A stretch of 43,440 nucleotides of DNA from Chloroflexota bacterium (lineage in GTDB: Bacteria; Chloroflexota; Anaerolineae; J102), in contig JAKOVD010000054.1 in assembly GCA_029782215.1 (NCBI GenBank), positions 1 through 43,440 of the forward strand, in the 5' to 3' direction. The notes below the pieces were generated by a model that did not search any database, was not told where the DNA came from, and saw only the letters and a list, made by a program, of their open reading frames with translations. The position numbers and the translations under genes are program-made. This document shows, piece after piece, positions 1 through 7,483 of the stretch. The first letter of the stretch is position 1; every line of letters begins with the position of its first letter.

Positions 1-1375
1 GCAATGGCTTGATGATGACGACGCCAATAGGACCATGCTAAGACGAACGCAGGTTGCGGCACGACCATCCAGACGATTCGCCACAGCAACCGACGAATTT
101 CGGCGACGCTCAGAGGTACGAGAGACCTCGCTGCCTGCGGAAGGCATTGAGGCTGTGGCTGGGAAGGGAGACCAGGTACCCCCTTTTTTCTGGCTCTTCC
201 AGCGGCGATGCAACCTTGGCTTTCAAAACTGCCAGCATGGCATGGGCCAGACAAGCGAGCGTGATATGGCGATACCAGCCCTGCCAGGAACGCACCTCAT
301 AGTGGTCAAGACCCACCTCGCTTTTGGCTTGTTCGAAACAGGCTTCAATCGTCCAGCGGCTGCCTGCTACCTGCACCAAGGTCGTCAACGGCGTTTTGGC
401 CGGGGCAAAACAGGCGTAGGCGGTCAACTCGGTGGGTTCCTCCAGGCTCCGGCGCACCAGGAGCCAGCGCTTCCACCCCGGCGCAAAGGGGTCGTTGAGA
501 GGCAGGCGCTGCCACTCATAGAGACGAGGACCCTTGGCGCCGGCGCCGGCACTGAGGGTTTGCCAATCCTCCTCGGACAGAAGGTCCCAGATTTCACTGA
601 TGCGTACCTGATACCAACCCATCGGCACATACTCCTTACTGGAGACCGCCAAAACATAGCCCTTCTCCTGCTCCTCCAACCATAGCCTGAGACGGCGGTC
701 ATCACCGTAGATGCTGTCTGCCGTCACCCAGGCGCAAGGCACCTTCTGGCTCAGAGCCCGCTCCAGCATCGCCCGGCCCAGCGCCGGCTTCGTGGCAAAA
801 CCCACCGTTTCCGGAACGCTAGCTCGCCGGCAGCGTTCACGATCCTCGGTCCAACTCTGCGGCAGGTAGAGGCTGCGGTCGATGAAAGCGCTGCCGTGGC
901 GACTACTGTAGGCCAGGAAGACGCCGATCTGACAATTCTCAATCCGTCCCGCCGTCCCGCTGTACTGCCGCTGGACGCCAACCGACTGCGTCCCCTTCTT
1001 CAAAAAGCCCGTCTCATCCAGTACCAGAATCGCCTCTTCGTCTCCCAAACCGGCCACGACATAGCTGCGCAGATCATCTCTGAGCGCATCCGCCCCCCAG
1101 CTGCTGCGATAGAGAAACTGCTGGCAGCCATACGGCGTGGCCTCTCCCAGCACCTCCGCCAACTGCCAGCTGTTCTTCCGCTCCACCGGGCTCAAGAGAC
1201 CCATGAGATAGGCTTTGGCTCTGCTACGGGCCTCACTCCGGACGAAGCGCCCGCCGATACGTTCCATGACTGACTCCAATTCTTGGGACCATTGTTCGAC
1301 ATCATTCATGTTGATGTACCTTCCATCGCTGACTTGTGACGTCGCGATTATACACCAACATCTACAACTGTAGTA
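1..1375 (-). mobile_element. IS701-family insertion sequence, partial (left end outside window)
   Basis: The element holds the transposase gene at 110-1309. Its transposase-proximal end probably lies at about 1375. A short palindrome, CTACAACTGTAG (1362-1373), sits there and is followed directly by CTAG (1376-1379). IS701-family elements are known to duplicate a 4-bp YTAR target, and CTAG fits. The matching end downstream of the transposase is not found in 1-109, so the element probably continues left of the window. Positions 1-109 hold no other gene. The end assignment is inference. Confidence 0.55.
110..1309 (-). CDS. IS701-family DDE transposase
   Basis: This 399-aa protein is about full length for the IS701 family. 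Transposases of this group cut and rejoin the ends of their own element using a DDE catalytic triad. Visible landmarks are LVLDETGF followed by KKGTQSVGVQRQYSGTAGR around residues 95-120 (first Asp and the typical conserved block), CAWVTADSIYGDD around 190 (second Asp), and RWTIEACFEQAKSEVGLDHYE around 315 (catalytic Glu in a YREK-like context). The gene is intact, with ATG start and TGA stop. It points leftward and has no accessory gene. The only neighbour is a broken DUF4442 gene at its right end. The family is clear from the central block; the exact subgroup is not. Confidence 0.9.
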   Translation of the reverse strand: MNDVEQWSQELESVMERIGGRFVRSEARSRAKAYLMGLLSPVERKNSWQLAEVLGEATPYGCQQFLYRSSWGADALRDDLRSYVVAGLGDEEAILVLDETGFLKKGTQSVGVQRQYSGTAGRIENCQIGVFLAYSSRHGSAFIDRSLYLPQSWTEDRERCRRASVPETVGFATKPALGRAMLERALSQKVPCAWVTADSIYGDDRRLRLWLEEQEKGYVLAVSSKEYVPMGWYQVRISEIWDLLSEEDWQTLSAGAGAKGPRLYEWQRLPLNDPFAPGWKRWLLVRRSLEEPTELTAYACFAPAKTPLTTLVQVAGSRWTIEACFEQAKSEVGLDHYEVRSWQGWYRHITLACLAHAMLAVLKAKVASPLEEPEKRGYLVSLPSHSLNAFRRQRGLSYL

Positions 1376-1756
1376 CTAGTCCGGTCCGGCTTCCGGGGCG
1401 GCATCGCGGCAGCGCAGATAGATCGTCTTCTCAACCTCTGCGTGCACCACGCCCGCGGCGTCGGCCAGCGCGATCACGTAGAAGGCGTCGTACGACCGTT
1501 GGGCGGCCAGCAGCGCCCGCAGGTGCTCGATCTCGGCATCATCCAGGACAAAGCGGGCATAGAGCGCCGTCTTCCCGGGCTTCCGGAAGCGGATGCTGGC
1601 CGACCTGTCCCAGACAACGTAGTCCGGCCCCAGCCGCTTCATGAGCATGATCATGTAGACGGGGTCGACACCCCCATAGAGGCTGCCGCCAAAGATCGAG
1701 CCCACATAGTTGCGCGTCCGCCAGTTCAGCGGCAGCTTGACGCGCACCTCGCTTCT
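1376..1756 (-). pseudogene. DUF4442 (thioesterase-like) gene remnant
   Basis: The reading frame encodes about 125 residues typical of DUF4442, a hot-dog-fold, thioesterase-like family of uncertain substrate. Recognisable pieces are VKLPLNWRTRNYVGSIFGGS and DPVYMIMLMKRLGPDYVVWD, then SIRFRKPGKTALYARF. The usual first 40 or so residues, before the VKLPL strand, are missing. The frame stays open further upstream to 1966, but that part resembles nothing and overlaps the start of the next gene. At the other end the stop codon TAG is formed by the CTAG that abuts the IS701 element, so the natural C-terminus is probably lost too. It is best read as a gene broken at both ends. A short functional protein is possible but unlikely. 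Confidence 0.6.
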
Positions 1757-1850
1757 CGAGATTCTTCGTGACAGACCGTATCCATTTGGTCTCGCGTGCG
1801 TTAAGGACAGGTGAGTCTTCACCCTACGCTGACGCTCACAGGAGAACGCA

Positions 1851-3017
1851 ATGAGTTTGCATCCTTCACATCCCAGGTCCTGGTTATGGCGTTCGCTCAT
1901 CGCCGCCGGACTTGTGCTGCTGGCACTGGCGGCCGCAGCCAGCCGCCAACAGCCCGTGCAGGCCAAGCCCGACTACTGGACCGCCTTCCGTACGACCTAT
2001 CCAAGTGTGCAGGGCACCATCCTCGATTCCTGCTCGACCTGTCACACCAGCGCCATACCGGCCTTGAATCCCTACGGGATGGACTTTGCCGGCAACGGTC
2101 ATAACTTCAAGGCGATTGAGGCGCTCGACTCTGACAAGGACGGCTGGAACAACCTCGCTGAGATCACGGGGCTGACCCTGCCAGGCGACCCCAACAGCCA
2201 CCCCGCCCCCGCCGCCACGCCCACGCGCACACCCACACAGGTGAGCGCCGCCCCTACCGCCACCCCCACGCGCACGCCCACCCAGGTCAGCGCCGCCCCT
2301 ACTGCCACCCCCACGCGCACGCCCACCCAGGTCAGCGCCGCCCCTACCTCTACCCCCACGCGCACGCCCACCCAGGTCAGCGCCGCCCCTACCTCTACCC
2401 CCACGCGCACACCCACACGGGTGAGCGCTGCCCCTACATCCACACCCACGCCGGATGGCGATGATGACGATGGGGACGATGAAACGCCTGAAGCCACCCG
2501 GACGCCGCAACCCACGGCAACTCCGGATGGCGATGATGATGACAGGGCGCCCACGGCCACACCTACTCGCGCCTACCCGACTTCGGCGTCGCCTACGCCC
2601 ACGGCGACGCGTGAACCGGCCGAAACCGGCGAGCCGACCGAAACACCCGAGCCCACGCACACGCCCACGCCATCTCCTGCCGCCGCTCTGACCGCGACTC
2701 ACACCCCCGAGGCGAGCGAGACGCCGGAGCCAAGCGAGACGCCAGAACCGCAGGAAACACCAGGCGCAAGCGTCGCCTTGCAGGGTATTATCGAAGATCT
2801 CGGCCCCGGAGAGTTCACCATGAGCGGCCGCCATGTGCAGGTTGACACCGACACTGAAATCCATCAGGATCACGGCGCTTTCGCCGTGGGCGCCCGGGCT
2901 GACGTGCAGGCTGTGGCCTTCTCGAGCACAGCGCTCTATGCGCGGCGCATCGATATCCTGGATTCCCCTGTGGCCGTCACCCACACCTACCTTCCTCTCT
3001 TCATACACAAGCGCTGA
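1851..3017 (+). CDS. secreted CxxCH/EF-hand-like protein with Thr-Pro repeat stalk and DUF5666-like C-terminus
   Basis: This is a 388-aa exported protein. Residues 1-38 form a signal peptide. Residues 61-65 are CSTCH, a single c-type heme attachment motif, followed by an NPYG block. DSDKDGWNNLAE (93-104) resembles an EF-hand or thrombospondin type-3 calcium loop. Residues 122-196 are five 15-residue Thr-Pro repeats, followed by acidic DGDDDD runs and a TP/EP-rich stalk to about 305. Residues 307-370 look like DUF5666, a small beta-rich domain. The protein ends in YLPLFIHKR. ATG 1851 has an AGGAG ribosome site 6 bases upstream. The ECF sigma factor gene starts 18 bp downstream, so co-transcription is likely. 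A surface-anchored heme or calcium protein is an inference; no partner or anchor is identified. Confidence 0.8.
   Translation: MSLHPSHPRSWLWRSLIAAGLVLLALAAAASRQQPVQAKPDYWTAFRTTYPSVQGTILDSCSTCHTSAIPALNPYGMDFAGNGHNFKAIEALDSDKDGWNNLAEITGLTLPGDPNSHPAPAATPTRTPTQVSAAPTATPTRTPTQVSAAPTATPTRTPTQVSAAPTSTPTRTPTQVSAAPTSTPTRTPTRVSAAPTSTPTPDGDDDDGDDETPEATRTPQPTATPDGDDDDRAPTATPTRAYPTSASPTPTATREPAETGEPTETPEPTHTPTPSPAAALTATHTPEASETPEPSETPEPQETPGASVALQGIIEDLGPGEFTMSGRHVQVDTDTEIHQDHGAFAVGARADVQAVAFSSTALYARRIDILDSPVAVTHTYLPLFIHKR
2214..2438 (+). repeat. 5 x 45-bp tandem repeat inside the secreted protein gene
   Basis: Five head-to-tail units of 45 bp encode ATPTRTPTQVSAAPT with small changes: units 4 and 5 start with Ser, and unit 5 has Arg for Gln. 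The third base varies between units while the protein is kept. They form an extracellular Thr-Pro stalk. Copy number could vary between strains by slippage. Confidence 0.9.
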
Positions 3018-3035
3018 CTTCAACCGGCGCCGGAT

Positions 3036-3659
3036 TTGCAGCATCTCGTGATCCTTCTCGCCCTCCAGACCGCCTTGCACGAAGCCACAGCGCCTGCGCC
3101 CTTCACGGACGAAGCCGCGCTGGTGGAGGCTGCTCGGCGGCTGGAGGACGGCGCCTGGCACATTATCTATGAACACCATTACCCCACCCTCTACGCCTAC
3201 CTGTTCTATCGCGTGGGTGATGTCACCACCGCCGAGGACCTCGCGGCGCAGGTATTTGAGCGGGCCGTGCGTGGGATTGGCCGCTACCAACTGCGCGACG
3301 CCGGGCTGGGCGCCTGGCTCATGCGCATCGCCCAAAACCTGGCGCACGACCACTACCGCCGTCAAAAGGTGCGCCCGCCCGATCCGCTTGAGCTAAACGA
3401 AGCATGGTTGCAGGGCGGCAGCGACCCCGCCCACCACGCTATCCAAAACGAATCGCTGCGCCTGTTGCGCCAGGCATTGGGCAGCCTGACCCCGGAGCAG
3501 AGGGATGTCATTCTCCTCCGTTTTGTCGCCCGCATGACCTCGTCCGATGTCGCCAAAACAATGGGCAAGACCGCCGGCGCTGTCAAAGCCATCCAGCATC
3601 GCGGTCTTGCCGCACTGCGGCGCGAATTGGAGGCGCTTGGCTACCATGACATCGCTTGA
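3036..3659 (+). CDS. ECF-type RNA polymerase sigma-70 family sigma factor
   Basis: This is a 207-aa alternative sigma factor that would direct RNA polymerase to a small regulon. Region 2 covers about residues 35-105 (YPTLYAYLFYRVGDVTTAED and LGAWLMRIAQNLAHDHYRR). Region 4 covers about 145-195 (LGSLTPEQRDVILLRFVARM, then the helix-turn-helix SSDVAKTMGKTAGAVKAIQH). The listed start is a TTG; a GTG at 3048 is an alternative, and neither has a clear ribosome site, so the first few residues are uncertain. It starts 18 bp after the secreted CxxCH protein and its 3' end overlaps the next gene by 14 bp, indicating translational coupling. The neighbouring DUF5667 membrane protein is its likely regulator. 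Confidence 0.9.
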   Translation: MQHLVILLALQTALHEATAPAPFTDEAALVEAARRLEDGAWHIIYEHHYPTLYAYLFYRVGDVTTAEDLAAQVFERAVRGIGRYQLRDAGLGAWLMRIAQNLAHDHYRRQKVRPPDPLELNEAWLQGGSDPAHHAIQNESLRLLRQALGSLTPEQRDVILLRFVARMTSSDVAKTMGKTAGAVKAIQHRGLAALRRELEALGYHDIA

Positions 3660-5037
3660 CGACAGGCTCGATGTCGCCATCGACCGCCTGATCGCAGGGC
3701 AAGCGCCCGGTGAGGAGCCCGACCTTCAGCCACTGTTGGCCGCGGCCTCGGCTCTCACCGCGCTGCGCCCTCCGGCCGCGGCTGGGGAGAGTCGCGCCCG
3801 CCTCCGGGCCGCGCTCCGCTCAGAACGCGAGCGCCGGACTGGCGCAGGCCAGACCCACGGGCATGGTCCCTTCACACGCATTCCGGGAAAATGGTGGGCA
3901 GTCGCAGCAGCGACCCTCGCCGTGGCCGCCGTTGTCCTGCTGGCGACACGTGCGCTCCCTGGACAGCCGCAGTATGCGCTTAAGCGCAGCCTGGAAGCGC
4001 TGCCCTTCCTTCTCGAACACCAGCCAGACGAGCTCACCCACTACTACACCAGGTTAGCCGACCGCAGCCTCGATGAGGTCGAGCGTCTCCTTGCCAGCAG
4101 CCAGCCCGTGCCCGGCACTCTGCTTGACGACGTGCGTCGATCCTGGGAGATGGCGGCGGCGGCGGGCGGCAACCGGAACATCCTGCTGCTGGCTGCGGAG
4201 CGGCAGAGCCAGCGTATCCGGCAGTTTCTGCCGTTGCTGACGGGGCAAGCGCAAGCCGCAGCGGTCCGCGCTTTGGAGGCGATTCGCCTTGCGACTGTCG
4301 TTGCAGCGTCCCCAACACCCCCCGAAGCTGCGCCCGCGCTGGCAACACCAGCGCCGCCTACCCTCTCGCCCACCACAGCGCCCGGTCCTGCCGAACGCGC
4401 CCAGACGAAGGCCACAACGCCGTCGCCTGAACCGGTCCGCGCACCCGACACGACTAAGCATGCCGCTTCCCCCACCGCGGTGATGGGACCGGCCGGGGCC
4501 GCTGAGACGCCCATACAAACACCACAAACCCCGGCTCCAAGTGCAGGTTCCTCGACGCCCGCCCCAGTAGCGACACCGACTCTGGAGCCAACCGAGACGG
4601 CGGGAACGGACGAGACTCCCGAGCCAACCCGTGCGCCTGGCCCACGGCCCACGGCAACCGTCAGACCAGAAGCAACGCCCGTACCTACGGCGACGCAGAA
4701 GCCCACTGACACCCCGCGTCCGCCGGCGACGGCATCGCCTACGCTCCATCCGACCGCCACGCAAGAAGCGGCCGAGACTGAGGTGCCGACGCCTACCCGT
4801 GCGCCGACGCTAACCCATCAGCCCAGCCCAACAACCGCCCCCACCGCCACCCGCGCCCCGACATCCACCCGCCAGCCTAACCCTACTTCCGCACCCACGG
4901 CGACCAAAGAACCTTCGCCAACCAAGGTCCCGTCACCAACGAGGGAGACGTCGTCTACACCTGAGCCGACCCAGGCGGCTGAGCCCACTCACACCCCCGA
5001 GGCTGGCGAGACGCCGGACAGTCGTACACGCCATTGA
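3646..5037 (+). CDS. DUF5667 membrane protein with Thr-Pro-rich extracellular tail, putative anti-sigma factor
   Basis: This is 463 aa from ATG 3646, chosen because it overlaps the sigma factor stop by 14 bp in the coupled arrangement usual for sigma/anti-sigma pairs. The frame is open further upstream. Residues 1-80 are cytoplasmic and could bind the sigma factor, and 82-102 form one membrane helix. Residues 104-215 match DUF5667 (LPGQPQYALKRSLEALPFLL, then helical repeats). Residues 222-455 are Pro/Thr/Ala-rich with many PTxTxxP and ETPEPT units, probably outside the cell. No zinc-finger HxxxCxxC anti-sigma motif is seen, so the anti-sigma role rests on gene order and topology. It ends 8 bp from the convergent modB. 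Confidence 0.75.
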   Translation: MTSLDDRLDVAIDRLIAGQAPGEEPDLQPLLAAASALTALRPPAAAGESRARLRAALRSERERRTGAGQTHGHGPFTRIPGKWWAVAAATLAVAAVVLLATRALPGQPQYALKRSLEALPFLLEHQPDELTHYYTRLADRSLDEVERLLASSQPVPGTLLDDVRRSWEMAAAAGGNRNILLLAAERQSQRIRQFLPLLTGQAQAAAVRALEAIRLATVVAASPTPPEAAPALATPAPPTLSPTTAPGPAERAQTKATTPSPEPVRAPDTTKHAASPTAVMGPAGAAETPIQTPQTPAPSAGSSTPAPVATPTLEPTETAGTDETPEPTRAPGPRPTATVRPEATPVPTATQKPTDTPRPPATASPTLHPTATQEAAETEVPTPTRAPTLTHQPSPTTAPTATRAPTSTRQPNPTSAPTATKEPSPTKVPSPTRETSSTPEPTQAAEPTHTPEAGETPDSRTRH

Positions 5038-5045
5038 CGGGTCCA

Positions 5046-5876
5046 TCACAGGTCTTCACGTTCGAAAACAACTCGCACGAGCGTGATGGCTGTGAAAGAA
5101 ATGCCCAGCAGGATCACCGAGAGGGTCAGCGCCGTCTCCATGTTCATCTCGAAGCCGAGGTAGATGGCCAGCGGCATCGTCTGCGTCCGCCCCGGAAAGT
5201 TGCCGGCGAAGATAATGGTGGCGCCAAACTCGCCTAAGGCCCTTGCCCAGGTCAGCGTGGCGCCAGCCAGGAAGGCGCGGCGGGCCAGGGGAATGCTGAC
5301 GTGCCGGAAGGTCTGAAGCGGTTCGGCCCCGTCCAGAGCCGCGGCATGCTCCAGGTCGGCGGGAATCGAGGCGAAGCCCGTGGCCGCCGAGCGGATGAAG
5401 AAGGGCGCGGCAATAAAGATCTGGGCCAGGATCACGGCCGTCGTCGTGAAGGCGATCGACACCCCCGCCCCCTCGAGCAGCCCACCGATGAGCCCGCGGC
5501 GGCCAAAGGCGATCAGCAGCGCCACACCCGCAACCGCGGGCGGCAGCACCATTGGCAGCTCCACCAGGGTTTCGACCAGGCGTCGGCCCCGGAAGCGGCC
5601 CCTGGCCATGAGATAGGCCAGGGGCGTTCCGAAGAGGACGGTCAGAAGCATCGACGCCGTGCTTGTGACCAGGCTGAGGCGGATGGCGGTCCGCGTCAGC
5701 TCGTTGCTCAGGCTGTGCGCGAGCTGCTCAGGACTCGTGCGCAGCAGAAGGAGTAGAAGGGGTAACGTGAGAAACAGCAGGATTGGCAGGCTGGCCGCCC
5801 ACCACAGGCGGGATAGCGGCTGCTGCTCGGCGCCCGACGATCGGCGCCAGCGGCGTGGTGAACCGTCGCCCGCCAT
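5046..5876 (-). CDS. modB: molybdate ABC transporter permease ModB
   Basis: This 276-aa inner-membrane permease is the channel half of a molybdate/tungstate importer. It has about six membrane helices (first at about residues 27-48). The EAA loop that docks the ATPase is at about 175-190 (AALDGAEPLQTFRHVSIP). ELPMVLPPAVAGVALL and LGEFGATIIFAGN are typical ModB/CysT signatures. It starts 6 bp after modA stops, so the two are co-transcribed. No modC ATPase gene follows; the next gene is convergent. The ATPase must come from elsewhere in the genome, or the locus is incomplete. Confidence 0.92.
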   Translation of the reverse strand: MAGDGSPRRWRRSSGAEQQPLSRLWWAASLPILLFLTLPLLLLLLRTSPEQLAHSLSNELTRTAIRLSLVTSTASMLLTVLFGTPLAYLMARGRFRGRRLVETLVELPMVLPPAVAGVALLIAFGRRGLIGGLLEGAGVSIAFTTTAVILAQIFIAAPFFIRSAATGFASIPADLEHAAALDGAEPLQTFRHVSIPLARRAFLAGATLTWARALGEFGATIIFAGNFPGRTQTMPLAIYLGFEMNMETALTLSVILLGISFTAITLVRVVFEREDL

Positions 5877-5882
5877 AAGCGA

Positions 5883-6692
5883 TCAGGGAGCGATGGGCTG
5901 GAAGCCGATCTTGCTCAGGACGGCCTGGCCCTGCGGTGCGCGCACGAAGTCCACAAAAGCCTTGGCCAGTTCTGCATGCTTGCTGTCGGCCAGCGCCGCC
6001 ATCGGATAGACCGCCACGACGTTCACATCATCCGGGATGGCGAGACTGGCCACCTTGTCGCCGGCGGAAGCGGCGTCCGTGGCATAGACGACGCCCGCAT
6101 CCGCCTCGCCCAGGCTCACCTTCGTCACGACTGCCTTGACATCCTGCTCGTAGGAGGCGACATTGGCCAGGACCTTCTGCTTGAAATCCGTCCCATACGC
6201 CCCGCTCTTGTCGGCCTTGTCCAGGAAGTCAAACGCGTACTGGCCCACAGGGACCTCCTTGGCCCCCAGGACGATCTTAAGGCCCGGCCTGGCCAGGTCG
6301 TCAAGCCTTGTCATCGCCCCTGCCTGCTTGGCCGGCGCCACCACCACAAGACGGTTCTGCACGAAGTTCACCGGCACATCCTTGCTGATGCGGTTGGTCT
6401 GCACGGCGGCGTCCATCTGCTTCTTGTTGGCGCTCGCAAATACATCCACGGGCGCCCCCTGTGCAATCTGCTCCGCCAACTGTTGGGAGCCGCCGAAGTT
6501 GAACACCACCTTGGCGCCCGGATGCTGCGCCTCGAACTGGCTCCCGATCTGCTGGAAAGCTTCTGTCAGAGAAGCGGCGGCCGAAACGTTGACCGTAACG
6601 GGTTGAGGCGTGGGCGTGGGTGCCGGCTGCAGCCCGGAGCACCCGGTCAGAAGTACCAGAACGAGAATGACTGCGGCGAAGGCTCGAACCAT
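5883..6692 (-). CDS. modA: molybdate-binding lipoprotein ModA
   Basis: This 269-aa substrate-binding protein delivers oxyanions to ModB. Residues 1-18 form a lipoprotein signal ending in the lipobox LTGC, so the mature protein is lipid-anchored at Cys18, followed by a short PTPTPQP linker. The body shows the ModA pattern: VNVSAAASLTEAFQQIG, FNFGGSQQLAEQIAQGAPVD, VFASAN, and GVVYATDA near the C-terminal lobe. The ATG at 6692 gives the complete signal peptide. It lies 51 bp downstream of padR and 6 bp upstream of modB. Molybdate versus tungstate specificity cannot be told by eye. Confidence 0.93.
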   Translation of the reverse strand: MVRAFAAVILVLVLLTGCSGLQPAPTPTPQPVTVNVSAAASLTEAFQQIGSQFEAQHPGAKVVFNFGGSQQLAEQIAQGAPVDVFASANKKQMDAAVQTNRISKDVPVNFVQNRLVVVAPAKQAGAMTRLDDLARPGLKIVLGAKEVPVGQYAFDFLDKADKSGAYGTDFKQKVLANVASYEQDVKAVVTKVSLGEADAGVVYATDAASAGDKVASLAIPDDVNVVAVYPMAALADSKHAELAKAFVDFVRAPQGQAVLSKIGFQPIAP

Positions 6693-6743
6693 GAAACGCT
6701 CTCCTCTGAGGTCTACAACTGAAAGGGGCTGCTCAGCAACGAA

Positions 6744-7289
6744 CTAGCCCTGGGCTGACCCCGGGTCCAGCGCCAGCTCGCATGCCTCCAGCCAGACGAT
6801 GATGGCGTGCACCTGGCTGGCGCGGTAGCTGCCGACCAGGCCGAGGAACGTGGAGGGTTCCTGGCCCATCGCCGGCTTCGCCTCGTCCCAGCCGGCGCAC
6901 GCTCGCCGCTGCGCCGCCACAAGCCGCCTCACCGTCTCCTGCCCTTCGCCCTCGGCAAAATACAGCTTGGCCAGGAACTCGTTGCGAAGCTGGCGGCCGC
7001 GCGGGAGCGGCGTCTCCATCCACTCCTGGAAGGCAGACCGCCCCTCCGCCGTCAGGTCATAGACCTTGCGCGGCGGCCGTGGCTCCTGCGCCTCCAGGCT
7101 TGCGGTCATATAGCCATCCTGCTCCAGCCGGGCCAGGATCGCATAGAGATGCGCCTGTTTCAGCCGCCACACCGCCGCCATCCCATCCGGCCGGCTGAGC
7201 TCCTGGTAAAGGTCATACCCGTGCCTTGGTCCCTTCTCCAACAGGCCGAGGAGGGCGTGCTCGATGCCAAGCGGCTGCCGTGATCTCAT
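6744..7289 (-). CDS. PadR-family transcriptional regulator of the mod operon
   Basis: This 181-aa regulator has an N-terminal winged helix: residues 8-85, LLGLLEKGPRHGYDLYQELS, then QAHLYAILARLEQDGYM, RKVYDLTAEGRSAF. A helical Vir_act_alpha_C-like dimerisation region spans about 95-170. PadR proteins usually repress their own operon and release on ligand binding. It is the first gene of padR-modA-modB and has a consensus-like promoter with a palindrome at the predicted transcription start (see 7310-7360), so autorepression is likely. The effector is unknown; molybdate or a phenolic compound are both guesses. Confidence 0.88.
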   Translation of the reverse strand: MRSRQPLGIEHALLGLLEKGPRHGYDLYQELSRPDGMAAVWRLKQAHLYAILARLEQDGYMTASLEAQEPRPPRKVYDLTAEGRSAFQEWMETPLPRGRQLRNEFLAKLYFAEGEGQETVRRLVAAQRRACAGWDEAKPAMGQEPSTFLGLVGSYRASQVHAIIVWLEACELALDPGSAQG

Positions 7290-7309
7290 CGCTTGCTCAC
7301 AGTCTAATT

Positions 7310-7360
7310 ACTCAAATTCTGAGTATCGCGATCATAGGCTAGGTCCTGTCCGATGTCAAG
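7310..7360 (-). promoter_or_regulatory. padR-modAB promoter with palindromic operator
   Basis: Reading the minus strand, TTGACA (7360-7355) and TATGAT (7337-7332) are separated by exactly 17 bp, a strong housekeeping promoter. Just downstream, TACTCA-5 nt-TGAGTA (7310-7326) is a perfect 6-bp inverted repeat covering the expected transcription start (about 7325). It ends 21 bp before the padR ATG. Operators of PadR regulators are commonly such short dyads. A repressor bound here would block polymerase. Confidence 0.75.
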
Positions 7361-7380
7361 CCAACTGCATCTCCGGCGCG

Positions 7381-7467
7381 ACCCGTAGTAACGACTTCAG
7401 TCGTTCAGAACCCGTGGCAACGACTCCAGTCGATTTCTTGACCACCCAACGACTGAAGTCGTCGCTA
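7381..7467. repeat. three 29-bp units each carrying an ACGACT..AGTCGT palindrome
   Basis: A 14-bp dyad, ACGACTTCAGTCGT and variants, occurs at 7391-7404, 7420-7433 and 7449-7462, with an exact 29-bp step. The first two units also share the flank ACCCGT. Copies 1 and 3 have perfect 6-bp arms; copy 2 has one arm change. The array lies between the mod promoter and the 3' end of the decayed fusion gene. It looks like a REP-type element or binding-site cluster. Spacers are too short and similar for a CRISPR. Confidence 0.75.
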
Positions 7468-7483
7468 GCGCGTTCACTCCCAC

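Noticed and set aside
2214..2438. Regular repeats considered as a CRISPR array
   Set aside because: The units are 45-bp tandem repeats without spacers and encode a conserved Thr-Pro peptide in frame.
1884..3365. 493-codon open frame on the minus strand opposite the TP-repeat gene and sigma factor
   Set aside because: It is the Gly/Arg-rich mirror of GC-rich repeat DNA, has no family resemblance, and the plus-strand genes with signal peptide, repeats and sigma domains explain the region.
7381..7467. 29-bp repeats considered as a mini CRISPR
   Set aside because: The whole unit repeats imperfectly with no unique spacers, and no cas gene is present in the window.
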